From assembly GCA_934501435.1 (NCBI GenBank), contig CAKSTW010000002.1, positions 124,001-188,000 on the forward strand: 64,000 nucleotides of DNA, in the 5' to 3' direction. A program made the position numbers and the translations under genes. Numbering within the stretch: the first letter of the stretch is position 1; each line of letters starts with the position of its first letter. The DNA comes from an uncultured Eubacteriales bacterium (lineage in GTDB: Bacteria; Bacillota; Clostridia; Oscillospirales; UBA644). Shown here piece by piece: positions 17,500 through 25,458 of this stretch. The notes under the pieces were generated by a model that was not told the origin of the DNA, searched no databases, and worked only from the letters and a program-made list of their open reading frames with translations.

Positions 17500-17982
17500 T
17501 CAGTTAAATTCATTATAACTATGGCAGCACTTGAACCATTTTTCTTTGTCCAAACCGAGTTCGGAGGAAATTTCCTCTAAAGAATCGTAAAATTTCGACG
17601 CTCCGGTATTGAAATCAAATCCGATCCACCGAATCGTTCCGGTTCCCCCTTCCCGACAGAAAGCGATTGCATTATCGGTATAGTTTGCAAATATATAATG
17701 ATCTCTCATGACCGGCGTCTTTGTGTAAATATCATACTCGCCGACCCAATCTTCCGGAATTTTATATAAACTCATATAAAAATTAGGGTCAACATAATAC
17801 ACATAATTGCAAGGAAGTTTCTCTATAAAATAATCTCTATCGGAATATTTCTCACCAACTTCCATTTCAGTGACGACAGGTCTGTACCAAAATTCTTCAA
17901 ATGCGTCTACGATAATGTATAAGCATCCGCATAGCATTATAATTATTAAAATAAGTAATAAGCAAAGTGTTCTTTTTTTCAT
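17500..17982 (-). CDS. candidate immunity protein B, membrane-anchored
   Basis: 160 aa, N-terminus MKKRTLCLLLILIIIMLCGC, a signal peptide with a possible lipobox (MLCGC), then an acidic, aromatic-rich domain of about 135 residues (SDRDYFIEKLPCNYVYYVDP, WVGEYDIYTKTPVMRDHYIF, GTIRWIGFDFNTGASKFYDS). No family recognised; the pattern of short beta strands resembles other small secreted immunity-like proteins. Its ATG at 17982 overlaps the stop of cassette B as ATGA, with GGGGG about four bases further upstream. Immunity to tip B is inferred from position and coupling. Confidence 0.72.
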   Translation of the reverse strand: MKKRTLCLLLILIIIMLCGCLYIIVDAFEEFWYRPVVTEMEVGEKYSDRDYFIEKLPCNYVYYVDPNFYMSLYKIPEDWVGEYDIYTKTPVMRDHYIFANYTDNAIAFCREGGTGTIRWIGFDFNTGASKFYDSLEEISSELGLDKEKWFKCCHSYNEFN

Positions 17983-19679
17983 AATACCCCCTGTTTGAAA
18001 AAAGTATAATTAATCATCCACCAGAAAGTTTTTACTACACCGCGTTGCATAGGATAATATCCAAGATAGTTGTTTATAGCCCTAAGTAAAATATTTTTCT
18101 CTTTCCCCATCTTGTCAAAATCGTAACGATCGATTATTCTGACACTTATTTTGAAAATCGGTCCTTTACTGTAACGAGATGTTTTTCCTCTATTTTCAAC
18201 CGTTACTTTACAATTATTAGCACTTCCTATAGAAAGAAATAAATCAAGTTCTGTTGAATTAAAAGAAGATTTATATGAGTCACCAAAAGAAACAGGCTCT
18301 GTATTACAGTATGTACTGCCAACTCTTGTTGCGTTTTTTGCATATGATCTCCATCTTCTATCTATAAGCAATGAATCATATAATCGCTTTTTCATTAGTT
18401 TTCCTATACAATAATAGTCATCATCAGAACTAAAATTTCTTGTATATTCACTTTGTGAAGTTATCGTCGAATATATATACAAGCTCATACTCAAAGCCAA
18501 TTTGTCTAGAACATGGCTTGTCACTTTACCGACAAGATTCACTATTGACCGAACAGTACTTGAAATAACTATGCGAAGACGCCCCTCGCTATCACTGCAA
18601 GAAACCGGCTCATTCAAGCAATAGCAGAACAAGTTGCTTATTACTGCATTTGAGGTAAACACTCCGTCATCCGCATTAACAAATCTACCAACATTCGGAT
18701 CATAGTATCTGCTCTGCAGGTAATACATTCCTATTTCGGTATCGTAATAGTAACCTCTGTATCTGAACGAGTTGACGGTTGCTATGCCGACTTCGGAAGT
18801 ATCTTCCGCAACGGTGCAGGCACCCCAAGCGTCGTAGGTATATTTCGCTATTACGTCGCCGTCGGCGTTTGCGATAGAGATTATATCTCCCTGCAGATTC
18901 TTGTAGAACCAATATGCAGTTCCGTTATACTCTATTCCGCAGACAGAATCTTCGTTGTCATAGAGAGGTACAATGGTATTATTGCCCCAAGTCTCTTTGA
19001 GAATTTTAGTTCCGTCCAAAACATAAGTGTGTTTTACGCCGTTTATTGTTTTAGAGGTTCTTATACCGTTTGCGTTGTAAGTATAGGTATTCGTATCAAA
19101 CGACTTTAACTGTCTGCCTTTTTCCCAAGTCAGAGTATGTCCGAGATAGGAAGTCGGGTTGCCCTGTGCGTCATAGGTTATTGTCTGATTGCCGACCTTG
19201 GTAAGCAGGTCTTTCCATGAAGAGTTACCGTAGGTATACGCTACACCGTTCTTCGATTTGATGTTGCCGTAGTTGTCATAGGTCATTGCATTGACAACCG
19301 TGCCGTTTTTCTTTTCGGTAAGCAACTGACCGAGAGCGTCGTAGGTATATTCGGTTACGCCGTCAATGCTGTCCGTGACCTTGGTTATTCTCTCTTCGGC
19401 ATCGTATTCGTAGGAAACGGTTCTGCCGCCCGAATAGGTTATCTGACTGACAAGCTGCGTTGTCGGGCTGGATTTCAGCTTTTCGCCTGTTCTGTGTTCT
19501 TCGGTGATGTCGCCCGAATAGTAACTGAACTGTCTTGAAACAAAACCCGAGCCGAGCTGAAGTTCCTCAAAAACTTTTCTGCCGAAACTGTCGGTCTTCG
19601 ACTGCGAAGTGACGGTCTTTCCGTTCGCCTCAAAGCGGAGAAGAGCGTTTCCTTCTTCGGGATTTTCGAAGTTATAATT
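17979..19679 (-). CDS. displaced RHS cassette B: partial YD-repeat core plus distinct tip, no start codon
   Basis: 567 open codons from the homology boundary at 19679 (NYNFENPEEGNALLRF, matching the big rhs gene), the frame being closed upstream by a TAA at 19692. Codons 1-340 are RHS core; the last 210 or so are a tip unlike tips A and C: KVTSHVLDKLALSMSLYIYS, GKLMKKRLYDSLLIDRRWRS, GKTSRYSKGPIFKISVRIID. No toxin family recognised. No usable start with a ribosome site was found; the TTG at 19325 is core sequence. The tip is AT-richer than the core, as expected for acquired toxin modules. The stop overlaps candidate immunity B as ATGA. Confidence 0.75.
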   Translation of the reverse strand, partial: NYNFENPEEGNALLRFEANGKTVTSQSKTDSFGRKVFEELQLGSGFVSRQFSYYSGDITEEHRTGEKLKSSPTTQLVSQITYSGGRTVSYEYDAEERITKVTDSIDGVTEYTYDALGQLLTEKKNGTVVNAMTYDNYGNIKSKNGVAYTYGNSSWKDLLTKVGNQTITYDAQGNPTSYLGHTLTWEKGRQLKSFDTNTYTYNANGIRTSKTINGVKHTYVLDGTKILKETWGNNTIVPLYDNEDSVCGIEYNGTAYWFYKNLQGDIISIANADGDVIAKYTYDAWGACTVAEDTSEVGIATVNSFRYRGYYYDTEIGMYYLQSRYYDPNVGRFVNADDGVFTSNAVISNLFCYCLNEPVSCSDSEGRLRIVISSTVRSIVNLVGKVTSHVLDKLALSMSLYIYSTITSQSEYTRNFSSDDDYYCIGKLMKKRLYDSLLIDRRWRSYAKNATRVGSTYCNTEPVSFGDSYKSSFNSTELDLFLSIGSANNCKVTVENRGKTSRYSKGPIFKISVRIIDRYDFDKMGKEKNILLRAINNYLGYYPMQRGVVKTFWWMINYTFFKQGVL

Positions 19680-19690
19680 TCTATAACCAT

Positions 19691-19719
19691 ATTATATCAG
19701 AAAAATATTTAATTTTCAA
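19691..19719 (-). promoter_or_regulatory. promoter within cassette B boundary element
   Basis: Minus-strand TTGAAA (19719-19714), 17-base spacer, TGA-TATAAT (19696-19691), in the element shared with cassette C. It would transcribe cassette B and its immunity candidate. Confidence 0.75.
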
Positions 19720-19726
19720 GAGAGAA

Positions 19727-19781
19727 AAGAGCGACGATAAAAATCGCCGCTCTTTGAATAAAAGCATAATGCTTTTATTCA
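19727..19781 (-). terminator. terminator region after immunity candidate A
   Basis: Two consecutive hairpins: GAATAAAAGC / GCTTTTATTC over the stop codon, then GAGCGgCGAT / ATCGtCGCTC (one mismatch, minus strand) followed by TTTTCTCTC. They separate the main rhs unit from the cassette B promoter. Confidence 0.65.
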
Positions 19782-20137
19782 TAATCTCTCCAGTCATATT
19801 TATCAGTCAAGATGTTCAGCCTTTTCCCGTTTATAACTACAGTTTCATTGTCTTCCCATTCAACTTCCGCCTCTTTGCAAGGATATTCCCAATAGATATT
19901 TCGTTTCTTTCCTGTTTTTATGATTTCTGCTTCGCCCCGGATTGCATAGTCAACAGTTGCCCCACCATTTGACAGATACAGATTCAAACGATATTCTCCA
20001 TTCGGAGACTTCTCCGAACGAATAAATTCGCCTTTGGGAACACGATTTATATCGGTTAATTGCAGATGAAAATTAATTCCCATAGACAATAATGCAAGGA
20101 GTACCGCTGAAACAATCAATATAACTGTTTTTTTCAT
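19775..20137 (-). CDS. candidate immunity protein A, DUF5412-like
   Basis: 120 aa with an N-terminal anchor (MKKTVILIVSAVLLALLSMG). The remainder matches what I know of the DUF5412 family: P-x-GE, SPNGEYRLNLYLSNGGATV, YAIRGEAEI, KRNIYWEYP, NETVVINGKRLN and a final YDWR. It starts 17 bases after the rhs gene with AAAGGAGATTTT before the ATG, so it is the last gene of the main unit. The position behind a toxin-like tip makes an antidote role likely; the DUF itself has no established biochemical function. Confidence 0.8.
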   Translation of the reverse strand: MKKTVILIVSAVLLALLSMGINFHLQLTDINRVPKGEFIRSEKSPNGEYRLNLYLSNGGATVDYAIRGEAEIIKTGKKRNIYWEYPCKEAEVEWEDNETVVINGKRLNILTDKYDWRDYE

Positions 20138-20154
20138 AAAATCTCCTTTTTTAA

Positions 20155-23100
20155 TTATATTTGTAATAAATATTTTCTATAGTATTTTCTCCAGATAGCA
20201 TTTCCCAGTATAATACAAGCAATATCTCTTGGCTGATCAAAAAATGTTGACCAATATTTCCAATCAGATCTGCCGCTATATATCTGATAAATTCCAGATC
20301 CTGTGCAAAGAGTTCTCAAAGAAAAGACTACCGATCCTACATATCCGAAATGTATGTTTCCTATATCTTCAGGTGAAACTCTGGCTCCGGAAAAAGTATA
20401 ATATTCTCCTCTTCTTAAATTCTTCCACTCTCTCTGACTTTTTAGATCCCACGCACCTCCTGTTTTTACAAGGTTACAAAATTGATGAAGGAACCTTGCC
20501 GCACCTAAATATGCCCAATAAACATATTTACGAGCCAGATTATATAGATAATCAGCATGTATACGCATTAAATAAAGAAGTCTGTTTGTAATATTTATCG
20601 GCCCGAAACCTAAGAAATCGGCAAAACAAACGGCTTTATTTTCACAGTAAGCAAACAGGGTATAACTCAAAGAAGTTTTATCTGCTCCGAGATAATCCGT
20701 TGAATCCGCATTTATGAATCTTGCAACAGTCGGATCATAATATCTCGACTGGAGATAGTACATTCCGATCTCGGTATCGTAATAGTAACCTCTGTATCTG
20801 AACGGGTTGATTATTGCGATATTTGAATTGTCGGTTATTGCGTTGCCGTCGGTGTCGATTATACTGCAAACTTTGCCCCAAGCGTCGTAGATATATTTCG
20901 CTATTACGTCGCCGTCGGCGTTTGCAATAGAGATTATATCTCCCTGCAAGTTCTTATAGAACCAATATGCAGTTCCGTTATACTCTATTCCGCAAATGCT
21001 GTCTTCATTATCATAGAGAGGAATGAGAACATTATTGCCCCAAGTCTCTTTGAGAATTTTAGTTCCGTCCAAAACATAAGCGTGTTTTACGCCGTTTATT
21101 GTTTTAGAGGTTCTTATACCGTTTGCGTTGTAAGTATAGGTATTCGTATCAAACGACTTTAACTGTCTGCCTTTTTCCCATGTTAAGGTATGACCCAAAT
21201 AATTTATGGGATTTCCCTGATTATCATAGGAAATTGTCTGATTGCCGACTTTGGTAAGCAGATCTTTCCATGAAGAATTACCGTAGGTATACGCTACACC
21301 GTTCTTCGATTTGATGTTGCCGTAGTTGTCATAGGTCATTGTATTGACAACCGTGCCGTTTTTCTTTTCGGTAAGCAACTGACCGAGCGCGTCGTAGGTA
21401 TATTCGGTAATGCCGTCAACGCTGTCCGTGACCTTGGTTATTCTCTCTTCGGCATCGTATTCGTAGGAAACGGTTCTGCCGTTATCGAAGTTTATCGACT
21501 TAACAAGAAGAGTTGTTGGAGAAGATTTGAGTTTTCCGTTTTCGGAATGAGTTTCGGTGAAATCGCCGCTCAAATATTCAAAACGGCGGGAAACAAAGCC
21601 CGAGCCGAGCTGAAGTTCCTCAAAGACTTTTCTGCCGAAACTGTCGGTCTTCGACTGCGAAGTGACGGTTTTTCCGTTCGCCTCAAAGCGGAGAAGAGCG
21701 TTTCCATCTTCGGGGTTTTCAAAGTTGTAAGTGCGGATTTCGCCCGACTGCGACATCACTCTCTTTTTGACGAGTTTTCCGTCCTTATCGTAGGTGTAGA
21801 AAACGGTCGAGACGATAGTCTTTCCGTCGGTCGTGACGTTACATTCGTTTGCGCGGGCAATCACGCCTTTTTCATATATGTAATTATACTCTTTGCCCGA
21901 AAGAATGTCAAGACTGCGGACTATATTTCCCTCGCCGTCGTAGATATATTTGTAGTGCGCGGTAAGGGCGTCGGCGCTGTCGAACCACTTTTCGGTGACG
22001 AGTTGTCCGAACGAATTGTAGGTCGCGGTCATATAATCGCCGTTCGCGTAGGTCATCTTCTTAAGTCTGCCCGCGCTGCTCTTGTAATTATACGTTACAA
22101 GGCTTGTGCTGCCGACTTTGACGGCTTCGAGATTGCGGTAGGGGTCGTAAGAAACGGTATATCTCTGACCGTCGCCGCGGATAATTCCCGTAAGCGCATT
22201 GCCGCGGTCATATCCGTAGGAAACCTCGGAAAGAGTTTCGTCTGCGCTGTTTTTCGCGGTTATCTTCGTTGTTCTGCCTGCGTTATCGTATTCGTAGGCG
22301 GTCTTGTTTCCGCAGCGGTCGGTCACCGTTTCTCTTCTCGAAGTTGCGGTGCCGACGGTGTAGACGGTATCGTTTCCGCGCGCGTCGGTTTCTCTCACAA
22401 GGTCGTTTTTGTTTTCGGAATACGCAAACGAGCGGTAGAGAGTTCCGAAATCTCCGTCGGTAAAGGTCGTTTCGGTAAGAGCGTTGCCCGCGGAGTCGAG
22501 AAGTTCTTCGAACGCGGCGATATCGTCGTCGGAAACGGTCTCTTCGGTTTCGACTGCGGTTGTTTCCTCTTCTTCGACCTCGACGGTGAAATCGTCGGCG
22601 GAAAGGTCTTCTTCAACGCTTTCGCAGAGGAGTTGAATATCGTCGAAATATGCGGTCTCGCCGTTATAACCGTATTCGCAGTAAACTTTTATGTCCTTTA
22701 TGCGATAGGGCTTTGTTTTTGCGACGGTAACCGAGGCGAACTGCCAGCCTTCGGTCGCGGGGGAAAAATCGGCGGTAAATTCGTCGGAATTACTGCCGAA
22801 ACCGGAAACCACGGCGCGGAGACGGAAGACGGGATCGGGGCAGTCTTCTCTTTCTTTTGCGGGAAGAGAGATACCCTTTGCCCAGCCCGAGAGAGTGAAC
22901 GTTTCGCGGGTGAACTGTTCCTTTTTGACCTTGACGCGGCGGTAAACTCCGCGGGTCTCGGAAAGGGAACCCTCTATCTTAAGGGACTTCGACATATTGA
23001 AACGTTCGGTTTCGGAAATCGCGGTGGAACCGACGGTCGTCCAGCCGGAAAGCCCGTGTTCGAAGTTTCCGTTTGCGAGGGGGTTATATGCGTTTGCGGC

Positions 23101-25122
23101 GCTGCTCCGTTCGAGCTGCGGGCAGGAAAAATATGAGCAGGAAAGCCCGTCGACATAAAGGTGGACCTTTACGGTGGTCGCTTCCGTCAGGGTAAAGGGA
23201 AGTGTAAGACGTATTTTTTCGCGGACGGGAGAAATTATTTTTTCGGATTCGGCAATTACGGTGCCGTCGGGAAAAGTAACGGCAAGGTAGGAACCGCGGT
23301 GATCGTCGTTATACGTGTTGCGAATTTCGACATAAGAAGAAAAAGTGTAGTCGCCTGCGGGGAGAGTGAGTGTTTCCTGATAAACTCCGTTTTTAACGGA
23401 AGCAGGACCGTTCGACAGAACTTCGAGCGCGCCGAGAGCGTATTTTGAGTAACCGTCAAGGTCGTGCGTTCTTATCTGGGTTGACGCGGCGTTGCCCTCT
23501 TCGTTTGTCCAGTCGGAGGAAAAATCGGGAGAAAGAAGAAGATTGCAGACGTTCTGCGCGGCACTGCCGTCGGCAAAAGGTTTTACGCCGCCCGACGAGA
23601 CGTTTCCGCTTTCGGAGGTGGTCATATAACTGCCGACAAGGTTTCCGTCGCCGTCGTAAGTATAGACGGTATCGGTGAAATCGCCGTCGTTTTCGGTCGC
23701 GCGGACGGTCGTCTGTTTTGCGGCAGGCGCGTAGGCGAACGCATAGGTGTTGCCGAGAACGTACGTTCCGCCGTCAAGACCGTAGTCTTTCAGTTCGGAC
23801 ACACGTTTTGCGGAATCGTAGTTAAAATGGGCTTTGCGGAGATTGAGCATTCTGCTTCTGTCGATTATATAGATCTCGTGAAGAGTGCCGTAAAGGCGGC
23901 TTGCCGTCTGATAAAAGCCTATTCCTCTGTTTTCGGGAAGAATTATTTCGGTAAGTATCTCACCTGAGTACGTATACGTTACGGAATTTCCGTCGGGCAT
24001 TAAAACGGAGGTCAGAAAACCGCTTTCATTATAATTAAAGACAAAGTTTCTGCCCGCGCCGTCGGCAACGTTCGTTATTTTTCCGTCTGCGTAGGTTATT
24101 ATCTGACTGTTGCCGTAATTATCGGTGATTTTCACAAGTCTTCCGTTTTCAAAGAAGAATGAAGTATCTCCGGAAGTCATCTTGCCCGTCGCGGGGTCGT
24201 ATTCAAGTCCCGAAGTTTCGGCGTCGATATATATCTCCGAGCCGTCTTTTTTCTTAAAAAACGTTTCTCTGCCCTTGTCGTCGGTGTAAACGTAACCCGC
24301 AAAAGTCTCGCCCGACAGGGTAACGGTCGCCGCGACCATACTCTGCATTATTCCGAGTTTCCAGCCGTAGCCTATGTGCATTGCGGAAAAATCCGCCGTT
24401 CGGATATTATACGCCGCGTCCGCGGTATACTGCCGGTTTGCAATCGAGCCGTTAAAGGTTCTCGCAAGGGTAAACGGCAGCCTTGCGCCGTCCCACGAAA
24501 CTTCGGTGACGTCCGCAAAAACTTTTCCGCTCGTAAGGTCGGCGGTCACTTCGACGTTGTCCGAAAGGGACTGCGTATATACCGCGGAATTTTCGGGAAG
24601 ACCGAGAGTCGCATCGTATGTGACGGACAGGCGGGGGGAAGTAAACGTTACGCTGCCGTCGGCAAGCGCTTTGAGGGCTGCATATACCGATTTTGAGCCC
24701 GAAATGCTGTCGGAATCAAGAGCCGCGGTAATGTCAAAGCGATATTCTTCTCCGTTTTCGGTGATTTTCGCGTAGTCGAGCATTTTGCCCGTTTCGGGAG
24801 CGGCGCTTCCCGCCGTCGCGGTCCCCGAAATATACGCTCCGACAGGGAAAACGTCCGTCGCCTCAGACTTTGTAAGGCAGATCTCCGCTTTCTTTATGCG
24901 GACCGCTCTTTTGAAATTCGGGAAGGTCGCTTTTATGAAGACCGAACCCGAACCGCTTACCGTAAGAGAAGTCGCCTGCGAAAGCGTTCCTCCGTTTTCC
25001 GCAAACGCCGCGACAGTTCCGCCGCCGTCTTCGGCAACGCTCCTCGTCGCTTTTTCTTCTCCGGCGAAAACAATTATCTCCGCCGTTTTTTCATCGTGAA
25101 TCAGTGTTTTGTTTTTTTCCAT
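20155..25122 (-). CDS. RHS/YD-repeat polymorphic toxin-like protein, full-length
   Basis: 1655 aa. Residues about 1-180 hold a DNRLRE-like stalk module (SVFIKATFPNFKRAVRIKKA). About 200-520 and 900-1430 are YD repeats (G-x-x-x-x-Y-x-YD). Between them lie two jelly-roll, carbohydrate-binding-like modules (about 540-680 and 685-860) and an acidic Glu/Thr-rich linker. About 1430-1500 is the RHS-associated core (FRYRGYYYDTEIGMYYLQSR). The final 150 residues are a type-44-like tip: KTGGAWDLKSQREW, EDIGNIHFGYVGS, SDWKYWSTFFDQPRDIA. RHS proteins cage and deliver C-terminal toxins to neighbouring cells. No signal peptide is visible after MEKNKTLIHDEKTAE. GAAAGGAAC precedes the ATG. Toxicity of the tip is inferred. 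Confidence 0.9.
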   Translation of the reverse strand: MEKNKTLIHDEKTAEIIVFAGEEKATRSVAEDGGGTVAAFAENGGTLSQATSLTVSGSGSVFIKATFPNFKRAVRIKKAEICLTKSEATDVFPVGAYISGTATAGSAAPETGKMLDYAKITENGEEYRFDITAALDSDSISGSKSVYAALKALADGSVTFTSPRLSVTYDATLGLPENSAVYTQSLSDNVEVTADLTSGKVFADVTEVSWDGARLPFTLARTFNGSIANRQYTADAAYNIRTADFSAMHIGYGWKLGIMQSMVAATVTLSGETFAGYVYTDDKGRETFFKKKDGSEIYIDAETSGLEYDPATGKMTSGDTSFFFENGRLVKITDNYGNSQIITYADGKITNVADGAGRNFVFNYNESGFLTSVLMPDGNSVTYTYSGEILTEIILPENRGIGFYQTASRLYGTLHEIYIIDRSRMLNLRKAHFNYDSAKRVSELKDYGLDGGTYVLGNTYAFAYAPAAKQTTVRATENDGDFTDTVYTYDGDGNLVGSYMTTSESGNVSSGGVKPFADGSAAQNVCNLLLSPDFSSDWTNEEGNAASTQIRTHDLDGYSKYALGALEVLSNGPASVKNGVYQETLTLPAGDYTFSSYVEIRNTYNDDHRGSYLAVTFPDGTVIAESEKIISPVREKIRLTLPFTLTEATTVKVHLYVDGLSCSYFSCPQLERSSAANAYNPLANGNFEHGLSGWTTVGSTAISETERFNMSKSLKIEGSLSETRGVYRRVKVKKEQFTRETFTLSGWAKGISLPAKEREDCPDPVFRLRAVVSGFGSNSDEFTADFSPATEGWQFASVTVAKTKPYRIKDIKVYCEYGYNGETAYFDDIQLLCESVEEDLSADDFTVEVEEEETTAVETEETVSDDDIAAFEELLDSAGNALTETTFTDGDFGTLYRSFAYSENKNDLVRETDARGNDTVYTVGTATSRRETVTDRCGNKTAYEYDNAGRTTKITAKNSADETLSEVSYGYDRGNALTGIIRGDGQRYTVSYDPYRNLEAVKVGSTSLVTYNYKSSAGRLKKMTYANGDYMTATYNSFGQLVTEKWFDSADALTAHYKYIYDGEGNIVRSLDILSGKEYNYIYEKGVIARANECNVTTDGKTIVSTVFYTYDKDGKLVKKRVMSQSGEIRTYNFENPEDGNALLRFEANGKTVTSQSKTDSFGRKVFEELQLGSGFVSRRFEYLSGDFTETHSENGKLKSSPTTLLVKSINFDNGRTVSYEYDAEERITKVTDSVDGITEYTYDALGQLLTEKKNGTVVNTMTYDNYGNIKSKNGVAYTYGNSSWKDLLTKVGNQTISYDNQGNPINYLGHTLTWEKGRQLKSFDTNTYTYNANGIRTSKTINGVKHAYVLDGTKILKETWGNNVLIPLYDNEDSICGIEYNGTAYWFYKNLQGDIISIANADGDVIAKYIYDAWGKVCSIIDTDGNAITDNSNIAIINPFRYRGYYYDTEIGMYYLQSRYYDPTVARFINADSTDYLGADKTSLSYTLFAYCENKAVCFADFLGFGPINITNRLLYLMRIHADYLYNLARKYVYWAYLGAARFLHQFCNLVKTGGAWDLKSQREWKNLRRGEYYTFSGARVSPEDIGNIHFGYVGSVVFSLRTLCTGSGIYQIYSGRSDWKYWSTFFDQPRDIACIILGNAIWRKYYRKYLLQI

Positions 25123-25198
25123 TTCCGTTCCTTTCTTTTTTTTCGATGCGGATAATGTATACAGAAACCGTGGCGAAAAGGTCGCTTCCCTTTTTACA

Positions 25199-25217
25199 TA
25201 TCACATATCGTGATAAT
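25199..25217 (-). promoter_or_regulatory. palindromic operator at rhs start site, shared with 40771-40789
   Basis: Minus-strand TTATCACGATATGTGATAT contains the inverted repeat ATCAC-N7-GTGAT-like arms (TATCAC/GTGATA). It begins one base after the -10 hexamer, where a repressor would block initiation. The same 19 bases, in the same orientation to the gene, occur before the lipoprotein at 40802. Confidence 0.65.
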
Positions 25218-25246
25218 ATTATACCCTATGCGGTGTACCATTTACA
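25218..25246 (-). promoter_or_regulatory. putative rhs promoter
   Basis: Minus-strand TATAAT (25223-25218) with a poor -35 (TGTAAA, 25246-25241) 17 bases upstream, about 95 bases before the rhs ATG. The weak -35 would suit regulated expression. Confidence 0.5.
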
Positions 25247-25354
25247 GGACAGTCGACTTTTTTCGGCAAAAAAAGAAAAGAGACGGTAATTTTCCGAAGA
25301 TGTCTACATTATATATATGTAACAAAAAATTTTGATTTTTTCGGCTCAAAACTC

Positions 25355-25383
25355 TTGACCTTTACCGCAAATAGTGTTATACT
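25355..25383 (+). promoter_or_regulatory. promoter of ktrB-ktrA run
   Basis: TTGACC (25355-25360), 17-base spacer, TATACT (25378-25383), about 75 bases before the ktrB ATG. The remainder of the 25123-25458 gap holds the rhs promoter/operator; no riboswitch was recognised. Confidence 0.75.
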
Positions 25384-25458
25384 CTGTCCGAAGAAAAGCG
25401 ATTTTACCCCCGAAAAAGAGTTAAAACCGCTTTATTTTTAGACTGAAAGGAGACCGTA

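Noticed and set aside
17979..19325. A complete gene starting at 19325 (and its counterpart at 17159)
   Set aside because: The start is a TTG that is the Leu of the core peptide QLLTEK, without a ribosome site; the homologous frame continues upstream to the cassette boundary.
15897..21800. CRISPR-like repetition
   Set aside because: The repeats are the protein-coding RHS core, long and imperfect, with no short regularly spaced repeat-spacer pattern.
21547..23136. A 529-aa open frame antisense to rhs
   Set aside because: It is Val/Phe/Gly-rich shadow translation of the repetitive RHS core, with no ribosome site or recognisable domain.
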